A stretch of 64,000 nt of DNA from Rhodocollybia butyracea. Its lineage: Eukaryota; Basidiomycota; Agaricomycetes; Agaricales; Omphalotaceae. The notes beneath the pieces were generated by a model that was not told the origin of the DNA, did no database searches, and was given only the letters and a program-made list of their open reading frames with translations. This document shows positions 23,004 to 33,603 of this stretch, one piece after another; the stretch's first letter is position 1, and every line of letters starts with the position of its first letter. The position numbers and the translations under genes are program-made. Location of the stretch: positions 186,001-250,000 of the forward strand of contig JADNRY010000027.1 in NCBI GenBank assembly GCA_015501585.1. Direction: 5' to 3'.

Positions 23004-24012
23004 TTTTTCTGATGGGAGCTGAGGTACCGAAGAAGCTATAGCAAACTTCACTTTAAGTTTCCAAGCTACTACGACAAAAAGAAATGATGCCTACATTTAT
23101 GAAGGTTTTAAGCGAAGCAATAAAAGTTCACTAGTGAATGAGTTGTCCAAGAATTGACCTAGATAAAAAATAGTTAGATCTGGAGAGTGGTAAGCTACGA
23201 TAAGGCACTTGCCTGCAATGTCTTGGGAGGAACGTCTCGAACGTGAGGGTGCTTCTCTGAAGTAGAGCATTTATATATGCAAAGCACAGCCAAGTTACCC
23301 AACAGCCAGAGAACGACGAAAAGCGATTCCCGGCCTTCCTTGAGCTTTCCAGATGTACTAAGTGTTCGGCTGGGCCGCCCAGTGTCAGTTTAGTGGGTGG
23401 AAACATCTGGTCCATTAGCCCGGGTTGTATCTGGTATATCTATCATTGCGGGTTGCTTACTGGACCTGTTTCAATCAACCTTCATGGCACCACTGTATGC
23501 AGAAAATGATCGTTCACATTCTTAACACAGCTGTTAAACAAGAAACAAGGTAACACCTCCTTGAACACCTATGACATGCAAATCTGTTCACAATAAACTC
23601 AATAGTGTTGATCAGATGTTGATGATACTAAGTATCTATCATCATCTTACTAGGATGGAGGTTCCTCTCTGAGGCTCTGCCCCCGAAGTAACTGGTTGCA
23701 TCTCAAGCATTGCGCACAGTTTCGAGACGATGGGTTGGTGACTGAATTGTTGTTGCAGCCTTGTTGTGAATACTCACCTTTTGTCCGCCATTCTCTTACA
23801 TTGCCGATTTGTGGTCACCTTGTGGGGCATGGGTGGGGTTCGCCAGTATAATCCCAGCGAATCAAACAGATGAATAGCGGCGCTTACTGTGGATATATCG
23901 ATTCATATGATGGAGTGCATCAGATTCAGGAGAAAAAAGATAGAGAAAAAGATACATCATTCGATTTACTCTCAAGGCACCGCTGACCTCTCAGTCAGTA
24001 CATGTCATAAGA
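23004..24012. other. Intergenic
   Basis: About 1 kb. The upstream region of the secreted gene contains no clear TATA box. I see no gene, repeat or RNA structure that I can support. Confidence 0.4.
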
Positions 24013-24573
24013 TCACGAAGAGGCTATGTGGTCCAGAAAGTCCTTTCGGAAGTCCCCATCCAATGTACCAAGCTCGTCTCGCATTCTAATAATTTTTTCA
24101 ATCTCGTTGACAGATTCGAACACATCTTTTGCCCCTTCAAACCGCATGATCTGTTCCGCAGTGAATCCTTTCGGAGGATCGTAGCTCGTATACTCCGGAT
24201 TGAGATGAGTATTGATGAAACATGCTTCCTCACCTCGAGGATCGAACTGCTCCACTTTCCAGAACTCTATGCTCTAATAAACCTCGATGTGAGAACATGC
24301 ACTTGAAGTTAGGATATGGCCTCCATACTGACTTTGTACGTTTCCTTGTTTCTCAATTCTTCAGAGGCTTTGTGCTCTTTGGAGTTGTATTTTGAGTGGT
24401 GCATGTTGGCAGGCCGACCGGCGTACACTAGATTACATTGGACGTTTGTGAGAAGGCACAAAGGTGAGGACCAGACGGAATTGACGCCACTCACAGCGAC
24501 AAGAATTGGATCTTATGATTGGTAGTCGACGGAACATACAAGGACGGTTGACAACCTCGTGACTTTTTATCAT
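24013..24573 (-). CDS. Small hypothetical protein
   Basis: Proposed three exons (24573-24495, 24427-24333, 24273-24013) give 144 residues. The last exon is the best supported: it reads SIEFWKVEQFDPRGEEACF, NTHLNPEYTSYDPPKGF, AEQIMRFEGAKDVFESV and NEIEKIIRMRDELGTLDG, a helical acidic tail ending HIASS. Intron 1 has GTGAGT and AATCTAG. Intron 2 has a weaker GTCAGT donor and TATTAG acceptor. The first exon is the weakest part; a 5'-truncated copy of a longer gene is possible. No family recognised. Confidence 0.4.
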
Positions 24574-24929
24574 GCTTATTTGTACTAGTCTACTACTCAA
24601 ACTGTTTGTACCTAATTGATTCGAATTCCTGCCTGCCGTAGTCTAGCTAAGCGCGAGTATACTTCATCCTCTTGATATCATCGAAAGTTTTGAAAGACCA
24701 CTGAAGTGCGTGAATGAAAATATAAAATCACTTCCTCAGTCCAAATCCGCATCCGCATGACACGCAAACACTCAATGTATCTCACAGTCTGCATCATTAT
24801 CCAGATTCTATAGTCGCATAATCAACTACTTCATGGGGATCGCAAGATCGTGGACCTGCAGAGATATACTAATAAGCAAGATCTGAGTAAAATATACGGA
24901 TGAAGTACTCTGCACAACCTACAACCTTG
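24574..24929. repeat. Duplicated 3' flank of the F-box gene block
   Basis: 24625-24870 matches 30690-31060 (AAGTATACTTCATCC-like, CAGTCCAAATCCGCATCC, GATCGTGGACCTGCAG). The second copy lies upstream of F-box copy 2, so this is the block boundary of the tandem duplication. No gene. Confidence 0.6.
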
Positions 24930-26630
24930 TTACCAATCATCCATTCCAAGAACCACCACCATCATTCCAGCCTTATCCAAGTAATTGAGAGGCCTGTACA
25001 CTGCTTCATCCACCGCCCGCGCAGCGAACCGTAACGTCACAACTCTCAAACAACTGAGTCCCACTCCCGATGCATATTGCGCATCTGGTAACCAGCGCGA
25101 AGATACCATATCGATGAATGCGGAATCATCAAATTGCAAGCCATTAAATGTTAATCGAAGTTCACTGAGTTTGGGGACGAGAGCGGAGCTGGAAGGACTC
25201 AGCTCAGTCCGGAGGAATCCATGTAGACCGCGAATGAAGCGTGGTGTGATAGGGCTTGTTTGGTCATCACCACCAGCAGGGGTGTCATCAACATAAAGAC
25301 GAACGAGGGATGGCATGAGTCTGAGAGCGGAGATGAGATCGCTGTCGTTGACTGGGACATACCTGACCTCAAAATTGGTCAAGTTACAGGAAGATCGGTG
25401 TAAAAATGCCCCCAAGGTAGCTTTAGGCCAAGCTCCTTGGTAAGGATGAGCGGCATCTGTCCTGATAATCAAAGAAGAGAGAGACGGGAAGGTGAAAGAA
25501 GAAAATGCCGCATTAGCGAGTGAGTCATTCCAATTTAGACGAAGGCAGAGCCTCAGGATTGAAACACTGGTACATAATCGAGGAGGTACACAGGGAGATA
25601 TGGGGAGTGCACCATCAAATATGCGTTCCCGAAGCACCAGTTCCTTGGGATTGAAAGCATGATTGAACACATTGCTGATGTCACCTTCTACAGAATATAC
25701 CGTCAGAGATGATATTTCTTTCCAAAATCCTCTTGACTGTGTGGCGCCAAGCCAGACTAAAACAAGAGAACGAAGCCCACTGGCCAGCTTAAAGAGCTCT
25801 AGCTCCTGGTCTGGGTCCTCAGATCTCATAAGGTCAAGGCTTTGAAGAGAATGGCAGTTTTGAATGGTAGGCTTTGGGATATGTGATAGAGACTGACGAC
25901 CACCCAGGCCGAATGAACACCAGGAGCGCTTGCGAACAAGATCAAACGCCAGAAGCTGGTGTGGAACTAGATTGTTTTCGTCATCGAGAGAGCCACTGAC
26001 ATTAAGTTCTACAGTGAGCGGGCGTTTTTCGGAGCGATGAAGGTGTAGTTCCACGGTGTGAAGGAAACCACTCAACACTGATTCGACATCTGGTAACCTT
26101 GAGTTTTCAGGTGAAAGTTCAAGGGAGATCCTGGACCAGATAACCGATGCCGAAAGTGCGACTGACCGCCAACGCGCGCAAACAGAAGATATGGACATGG
26201 CAGGGAGGTGTCTGAATGCTTCCACAATTGGGGTCGAAGGGGGGAATTGAAAGTCCTTGCTCCACGGAAATTCTTGTAGCAAGTTTTTGTCGCAGGCGTA
26301 GTCGAAGATTCGCAACAGGATCTCGTTAGGAACTTTTCGAACCGGTGAATTGAGAGAACGAAGGTTGACTGCATGCTCCTTCAACCGCGTCTGCTGGGTT
26401 TTGATATACAGAATCCGAGATTGTAGGAGCGAAACCTCGGATTCGTAGTCCTCGAGGTCCATGTCAATAGCTTTCAGCATCTCTGCAACTTCTTTTGTAT
26501 CCACAGTAGCTGTCCCATATTCCGACCGAAGCCGTTGTAAAAGTCCCGCAGTGTCGATGTTGGTTCGAGGAGTGAGACTGTGGCGACATCGGAAGCATGT
26601 AGCTTGGTCTGCGGGAGTTCCTTTTGCCAT
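24930..26630 (-). CDS. F-box protein, intact copy (D1)
   Basis: Single exon, 566 residues, starting MAKGTPADQATCFRCRHS. An open frame continues upstream for 48 more codons, but this ATG is kept in the paralogue D2 and is followed by the conserved start, so I prefer it. Residues 12-15 form a CxxC, 45-92 a helical stretch, and about 95-150 the F-box (SPVRKVPNEILLRIFDYAC, then SISSVCARWRSVALSASVIW). The rest is a long leucine-rich scaffold of repeated strand-helix units such as LRSLVLVWLGA and LVRLYVDDTPAGG, as in agaric F-box proteins that select substrates for SCF ubiquitin ligases. Family role is known for F-box proteins in general; the substrate is unknown. Gene plus upstream DNA were copied to give D2. 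Confidence 0.85.
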   Translation of the reverse strand: MAKGTPADQATCFRCRHSLTPRTNIDTAGLLQRLRSEYGTATVDTKEVAEMLKAIDMDLEDYESEVSLLQSRILYIKTQQTRLKEHAVNLRSLNSPVRKVPNEILLRIFDYACDKNLLQEFPWSKDFQFPPSTPIVEAFRHLPAMSISSVCARWRSVALSASVIWSRISLELSPENSRLPDVESVLSGFLHTVELHLHRSEKRPLTVELNVSGSLDDENNLVPHQLLAFDLVRKRSWCSFGLGGRQSLSHIPKPTIQNCHSLQSLDLMRSEDPDQELELFKLASGLRSLVLVWLGATQSRGFWKEISSLTVYSVEGDISNVFNHAFNPKELVLRERIFDGALPISPCVPPRLCTSVSILRLCLRLNWNDSLANAAFSSFTFPSLSSLIIRTDAAHPYQGAWPKATLGAFLHRSSCNLTNFEVRYVPVNDSDLISALRLMPSLVRLYVDDTPAGGDDQTSPITPRFIRGLHGFLRTELSPSSSALVPKLSELRLTFNGLQFDDSAFIDMVSSRWLPDAQYASGVGLSCLRVVTLRFAARAVDEAVYRPLNYLDKAGMMVVVLGMDDW

Positions 26631-28754
26631 AGGCAATGAGTGAGTGATACACAGACGAGAGGCAAAAAGAGAAATAAAATTTAAAAAAAGAGCGTACAAT
26701 AAGGTCACGAGGTTATATTTAATCAGGTGAAAATCGCGTGACCCCTTATGTCGTGACTCGTACGAACTTAACAAGTTTTGTAGTGGGTAGACAGCTTTCC
26801 TTTGCTATGATACTTATCCAAGAACTTATCCTAAACTGATTATGCAATCCTTTAGCGTCACTGTAATCCCCTCCGATGAATTGAGGAATAGACGGTCTGC
26901 ATACCCGTGCCTTTCTGCGGTTGCAACTTGGGTTGCAAGCGCGAGAGATGCAGCCTTACTCTAGATTTCTACATCTCGCATCACTCTGCTGCACTATCGT
27001 TGAATCTCAAAATTCCGTTTTCTTGTCCCATTGTTCACGCAAAAAGGCTTGTTGAATTGGATTCAATCAAGAGTTTAATTAACGTTCTCAGTCTCATGTT
27101 CAAGCAGCCACAGACGAAGGTAGAGGATTTGACAAACTCTGCACAAGCTACAAACGATCTTGTTGTTAATCACCCTTTGCACGAACAATTGCCAATATCA
27201 CACCGTGGATCGCGGTATGGGCAGCGACAGCGCGCATCGAACGTACCTCAATCCAATACATTGAATGACGGGTTGATCTCGAGCCACAAGTCCTTTTACG
27301 TGGGCTAGAAAGAAACAAAAAAACGCGGGCGAGAAAGAACCAAAAACAAGAACGAGAGTCCACGACGTCGGGAAACAGACACAGAAAAACTCACAGGAAC
27401 AACTACCCTCCATCGATCATTTGCTCCCAGCCTCGCTCAGAATAACTTGGGGCCCTGGTCTTGCATGTTCGGGTGCTGCGAAAGATTCACAGCCGTAAGC
27501 AAGTGGAACGAGACATAAATAGAGAGATAAATATATAGAAAGGTTCGTTACGGACGGATTTTGGAGGCGGGGATCACGCTTTTTTAGTACGAGGAGGGGA
27601 AACAGCCGTCGGTGAAGCCATGCTACCCAGAGCCAGGAAGCATTTATTGTGATGGTGATAGGACAGCACAGGGACCAGGAGAAAGGAGAGGGTGTATCCT
27701 GACCAGAAGGCAGACCACCTGGTATCTGGTGGATGGTATAGCGAGCGGTCGTTGCTTGGGCAGGGGAATAGTACGAGCGCAAGGACCACTAGGGGGCATG
27801 CGCATCGGAGGAGTTTCAGCCTTAGACGACCGAGTCGACAGGTGGCACACCACGAGTCAAAAGGGTCGATGTAGTAAAGGTAGAAAAGGGTGTATCATAT
27901 CGATAGAGGCATGGCATACGAAACTGCCACTGATACTGGTCGCTGGTAGGCCTAAAACAGTCCCCTCTGAGGGATTGCGGCTTAAGCGAGAAACTAACGA
28001 GGTTTCTTGTTTAAACAACGCCAACCTCTTAAGGGCTTGGTTACCAGGCTAGGTCGCTGGTCTAATGCCAGCTTCAGGTGGCTGTTCTGGGCTGCGACAC
28101 GAGTACCTTCACCGGCGCCACCTCCTTTTGATGACTTTCATGGCACCCTTCAAATCGCATATGATGCGACATATATAATCTGCTGGTTCCAGGTGACGGA
28201 GGCGTCGAGTGCTGCCGCTGCTACCGGGAGCAGCTAGGATTATTATAAGGATATGTACGCAATGCTCTGCTCGAGTTTCATGCATAAAGGAAGCTCGAGT
28301 ATTCGTAGCCATTGCTGAAGAAACCATATATGAGATGATGTACTTGAACGTCTCTCATCCCTCCGTCCTGCCATACTGATCTGGGCACGGACGGGCTCCG
28401 AGGCATTTCTTAATATACGTACCCACAACAAGCCGAGATGTTGACTGTTCTTGTGGTGAGGTTTTAGTTCACTGTTTACACACACCCAAGAACCCACCCT
28501 GCGTCTGCGTTCCCTCAACGTCCTACGCGGAGCTTCACCCAGGCGGACATCTCTGAGTGACCTCTATGACATACAATGGTGGAAGAGTGCACAAGCGTCG
28601 CACCTGAGCAGTGGTTTTTCACCTCCTACGCCAGGAGAGCGTCCAGCCTCTGATATCTTATCTCCATGTTCCGATTGTAATCCTGACTTTCAATGCGAAA
28701 CACCAAGGAAGTAGACAGTAGAGGATTACAAATTCTGCACAACATACAAGCTTG
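26631..28754. repeat. Upstream DNA of F-box copy 1 (duplicated)
   Basis: 26690-28280 matches 30360-32080 in order: AAGGTCACGAGGT, GCGTGACCCCTTATGTCG, TTTCCTTTGCTATGATACTT, CTCAGAATAACTTGGGG, GGTGGCACACCACGAGT and GACGGAGGCGTCGAGTGCTG. Minus frames with KKRDPRLQ occur in both copies (near 27570 and 31470), which could be a lost small gene, but frames break between copies. 28290-28754 appears unique. No gene supported. Confidence 0.5.
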
Positions 28755-30311
28755 TCAAAAATCATCCGTTCCAAGAACAACCACCCTCATTCCAGCTTTA
28801 TCCAGGTAATCGAGAGGGCTATACACTGCTTGATCCACTGCTCGTGCATTGAATTGTAACGTTGCGACTCTCAAACAACTGAGTCCAATGTCTGATGCAT
28901 ATTGCGTATCCGGTAACCACCGCGAGGATACCATATCGATAAACGCAGAATCATCGAATTCCAAGCCATCAAATGTTAGTTGGAGGTCACGGAGTCTGGA
29001 GACGAGAGCAGAGCCGGAAGGGTTCAGCTCGGTCCAGAGGAACCCATGTAGACTGCGAATGAATTGGGATGTAATAGGGCTCGTTGGGTCATCGCCAACA
29101 GGTGTATCATCGATGTAGAGATTAATGAGTGATGGCATGAGCTTGAGAGCGGCGATGAGATCAATGTCGCTGACTGAAACATTCCTGATCTCAAACACGG
29201 TCAACTTACAAGAAGATCGGTGTAAAAATGCTCTCAAAGCAACTTTGGGCCAAGGTCCTTCGTAAGGATACTCGTTATGCGTCATGATAACCAAACAAGA
29301 AAGAGACGGGAACGTGAAAGAAGAAAATGCGACATCGGCCAGTGAGTCATCCCAATTAAGAAGAAGTTCAAGCTTCAGTGTTGAAACACTGGTACATAGT
29401 CGAGGAGGTACATAAGGAGATACAGGGAGTGAATCTTGATCTCTGCGCTCTCCAAGGACTAGTTCCTTGGGACTGGATGCATGCTCCAACACATTGCCAA
29501 TCTGGCCATCTATAGAATCCACAGTCAAAGATGATATTTTATTCCACTGCAATGGCGTGTCGCCGAGCGAGGCTAGAGAAAGGGAACGAAGCCTATTGGC
29601 CTGTTTAAAGAGCTCTAGCTCCTTATCTGTGTCATTGGTTATCCAGAGCTTAAGGTTTGTGAGAGCGTGACAGTTCCGAATGCTATCAAATCGGGGCTTT
29701 GGGATATATGACATAGACTCTCGACCGTTTATTTCAAACGAACACCAAGAGTAGTTGCAAACGAGATCAAACGCCAGCAGCTGGTGTGGAATCACACTAT
29801 CCTGGTCATCCGGAGAACCAGTGACATTAAGTTCGACAGTGAGGGGGTGTTGACCAGAGCGATGAAGGTGTAATTTTACAGTGTCGAGAAAATCACTCAA
29901 CAGTGATTGGACATTTGGTAGCCTTGAGTTTTCAGTTGAGAGTTCGAGGGAGATTCTAGACCAAATAGCCGATGACGAAAGTGCGACTGACCGCCAACGT
30001 GTGCACACAGAAGATATGGACATGGCAGGCAGGTGTCTGAATGGATGCTGGATTTTGGTCGAAGGGAGGAATTCAAAGTTCTTGCTCCACGGAAATTCCT
30101 GTATCAGGTTCATGTTACCGGAGTCGTAATCTTCGAGGTCCATGTCAACAGCTTTCAGCATCTCTGCAACTTCTTTCGCATCGACAGCATCTGGCCCACA
30201 TTCCGACCGAAAACGTTATGAAAGGCCCACAGTGTTGATGTTTGTTCGAGGAGTGAAGCTGTGGCGACATCGGAAGCAGGTAGCTTCGTCTGCGGGAGTT
30301 CCTTTTGCCAT
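28755..30311 (-). pseudogene. F-box protein copy 2 (D2): early stop, F-box deleted
   Basis: Paralogue of D1. From the equivalent start at 30311 the frame reads MAKGTPADEATCFRCRHS and reaches a TAA at 30218-30216 where D1 has CAA (Gln), a single-base change. After it the frame goes on without shift to the end (LGTDDF), about 488 codons. Near 30115, where D1 has 51 residues from EVSLLQ to YACDK with the F-box core, D2 has three (GNM), a net loss of 144 bp in frame. A shorter product starting at the ATG 30161 (MLKAVDMDLEDYDSG) would have the leucine-rich part without the F-box. The long uninterrupted frame after the stop suggests recent loss or a selected F-box-less product; pseudogene is the safer call. 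Confidence 0.75.
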
Positions 30312-32150
30312 AGGCTATGAGTGAGTGATACACAGACGAGAGGCAAAAAAATAAATTAAAAAATAAGGTCACGAGGTATATCTAATCAGGTGAGAATCGC
30401 GTGACCCCTTATGTCGCGACTCGCACGTACTTAACTAGTGGGTAGACAGTTTTCCTTTGCTATGATACTTATCCAAGGACTTATCCTATACCAATCATAC
30501 AGCCCTTTGGTGTCACTGTAATCTCCTCTGACCTGAGGAATAGACGGTCTGCCTATCTGTGCCTTTCTGCGGTTACAAGCTCGAGAGATGCAGCGTTACT
30601 CTAGATTTCTACATCTCTCATCACTCTGCTGCACAGGCTGCCTGTACTACTAGTAATTTATTCTGTAACATATCCTAAAGAGAAAAAGTTCTATTCTGCC
30701 TAGCCAAGTGCAAGTATACTTCATCCCATTGAGATATCATCATCGAAAAGTGTTGAAGGACCACTGCTGAAGCGCGTAAAATGTAAAATATAACATGTTG
30801 TTCCCCAGCCCCGCTATCATGCCCCAGTCCAAATCCGCATCCACATGACACATCCTCAGATCCCAGTTCACAATCTACATGAACCAGGTTCATGCTGCAT
30901 AACGCACACGCTTGATGCATCTTACAGTTTATATCAGATTCTATAGTCGCATGATCAACCCGATTATCCACAACCCCCAAAAAGTCAGTCTGTGAGCCGC
31001 GGGTGGACAAGTCGACGGGGATCGCAAGTGCGGGTGCACGATCGTGGACCTGCAGAAAGGTCATAGATAGCCCAATGAAGACAGGGTATCGTGGACTAAC
31101 CCCCCAGCAAGGACAAGCAACCACAACCGCAACCACTGGCAGCGTCGATGTGTCTCAATTCAGCACATCGAATGACCGGGGTGATCTTACCCCACAAGCA
31201 AGCCCACAAGTCCTTCTACGCAGGCTATAAAGAACCAAAAAAACAACAGCAACGGGAGTCAACGACGACGGTTCGGGAAACAGACACAAAAAAAAAACTC
31301 ACTGGCAACTACCTTCCATCGATCATCCTCTCCAGCGTGGCTCAGAATAACTTGGGGGCCCTGGTCTTGCATGTTCCCGTGCTAGGAAAGGTTACAGCCG
31401 CAAGCGTAAGAAGAGAGATAAACATAGGAAGCTTCGTTAGAATCGTTACGGACGCTTTTTGAAGGCGGGGATCACGCTTTTTCAGTACATCAGTACAACG
31501 AGGGGAAACAGCAGTCCGTGAAGCCATACCGGGACGACTCAGAGCCAGGAAGCACTTGGCTTTCTTGTAATGGTGATAAGACAGCACAAGGACCAGGAGA
31601 AAAGAAGAGCGTCACGGTATATCCTGACCAAGAGGGAGACCACCCTGGTATCTGGTGGATGGTATAGCTCGGAGCGGTCGTTACTTGTGGCAGGAGAAAT
31701 AGTACCAGCGTAAGGATCATTATGCGGCATACGCATCGGAGGAGCCTCAGCCTTATTAGACTACCGAGTTGATGGGTGGCACACCACGAGTGAAAAGGGT
31801 CGATGTGGTAAAGGCGGAAGAGGGTGTGCCGGTCTAACGCTGGCTGCTCTGGGCTATGACGCGAGTAGTACCCTCACCGGCACCACTTCTCTTTGAAAGA
31901 CTTTTCAAGGCTTTTCCATGACACCCTTCAAATCGCGTATGTATGCGACATATGCTTATGCGATAAATCTGCTGGTTCATGGTTCCAGGTGACGGAGGCG
32001 TCGAGTGCTGCTGCGCTGCCTGGGAGTAACTAGGATTATTATAGGGATATACGCGGCAATGAAGGCTCTGCTCGAGTTTCATTATGCATAGACCTAAAAC
32101 TTGAGGGAGTTCGTGCAAAAACCTTTTTTGAAAACAACCACGTAGGGTAG
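30312..32150. repeat. Upstream DNA of F-box copy 2 (duplicated)
   Basis: Counterpart of 26631-28290; see there for shared words. 30690-31060 additionally matches the 3' flank of D1, so one block ends and the next begins here. No gene. Confidence 0.5.
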
Positions 32151-33603
32151 CTCTACCACTGCTATACAACTGCCGCAAATTCCACCAGACAAAAAAAGAG
32201 AGACCCGTCTGTATATATGGGGGGTTGGATACCGTTAGATCTTTAGATCTTTAGAGTCGAGTGCTTGGATTGAGACTCTATGAGGTATATCCAGAGGTAT
32301 CCAGGAGCTGACAGAGCTCAGCTCAGCTCAGACTCTTGAAGAAAAGACGTTTGTAAGTAAAAAAAAAGAAAAAGATTACCGTGGCCGAATCCGACCGATA
32401 GGGCAATATGACAAGAAAGATACATACGATACTGCAGGTTACCAAAAAGGGGGGTAGCTATACATTTTGAACGTTGAAACGTTGACCGCCATGGCAGTTG
32501 CAGTGTGGATTTGCTGCGACGATAAAATTAACTGTTGTGCTGCGACGATAAAATTAACTGTTGACTTAACTGTTGACAGGGGGGAAAGCGCAAGGTTCAA
32601 ACGCAACAGTCAGTCACAGACCCGTGTATTGGAATTTTGCAGCTGCTGATGATAAGCGACGCACGAGACGCTGGTGGAGATGAAACGTGTAGGGCAAATA
32701 CGCTCTAATGCTGGAAATATTCTGGAGTACTCAACACGCTAATTGTGATTCTGCTGTAGATCTTTCTATGCCACCGGGAATGGGTTTCGGATTCTTGAGT
32801 TTTGACCCCCCGACGAGCACCTGCAGCTGTGCAGTCTATCGGCAGGACATAGTAGTACCAAAAACTCCACCCCCTGCTGAGAGCATGCGTGACCTGCTGT
32901 TCGAGCAGTTCATCCTAAATACCCCTACGGCGCTGTCGCCTCTTAGTACAACTCTCATTGGTCAAGCTGAGGGACTACAATGGGCAATGGCAAACCGTTT
33001 ACGCCACCCGCAACGGCCACATCGGACGAGTTTATATCGTGGTTTGATACTTTTTTCGCGTGGTTTTGTACAACTTGGCTCCCCGGGGTGGTCTTGGACC
33101 TAAATAGTTTACCGTAGAGATTGTCACGCAGTTTCAAGAGGTGCGTTGGTGTACTACCGCCGGTTACTGATATGATATACCTTTCCTACCTTGAGACAGA
33201 TAGACATCTCTCATTTGACAAGGAGCGAATTTTGGGGTACAGTTCATGGTCATTGACCAAGTCATATTGACGTCTTGACATTAGCTTACGTTCAGTGTGC
33301 TTTGAACGTTTGAACCTGTGTATGCAAAGTTGCTCTGAGTCGATATCGAGCGATTCAGATATTGCTGGCAAGTGTCAAAGCGACTCGATATAGTAAGTTT
33401 TCCCGTGATCGTAATTTTCCCCGTGATTTGATTCCGGCACCGCTGCCGCAACTCCGGTTGTTGACTCAATCAATGTCCCGTGTGAGTTCCTTTGACGCAG
33501 AATGAGACTCCTCCGGTGGAGTACAAATGGAGCCAGTTTCACTCCTCGTTCGTCCATTCGTCTCGTACGAATTACCATCTCCAGCACTATTCAAAACTGC
33601 AGA
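32151..33603. other. Intergenic before the DUF2828 gene
   Basis: Contains a 26-bp perfect tandem pair at 32512-32563 (TGCTGCGACGATAAAATTAA...) and short AGCTC runs near 32310. A plus frame 32708-33103 and, in another frame, the words TSDEFISWFDTFFAWF near 33030 look open, but I cannot connect them to a gene. No repeat copies elsewhere in the window noticed. Confidence 0.4.
32512..32563. repeat. Two perfect 26-bp tandem units
   Basis: 32512-32537 and 32538-32563 are identical; a partial third unit (ACTTAACTGTTGAC) follows. Confidence 0.85.

Noticed and set aside
24930..26774. Start of F-box copy 1 at 26774, 48 codons upstream
   Set aside because: The extra part is not kept in copy 2, and the ATG at 26630 is shared by both copies.
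27417..27782. Minus frame with a hydrophobic centre upstream of the F-box gene
   Set aside because: The duplicated counterpart near 31342-31587 is not open in the same frame over the same length, so no conserved protein is supported.
32708..33103. 131-codon plus frame with MPPGMGFGFLSFDPP
   Set aside because: Not recognised and not continued by any exon I could join; kept as a note only.
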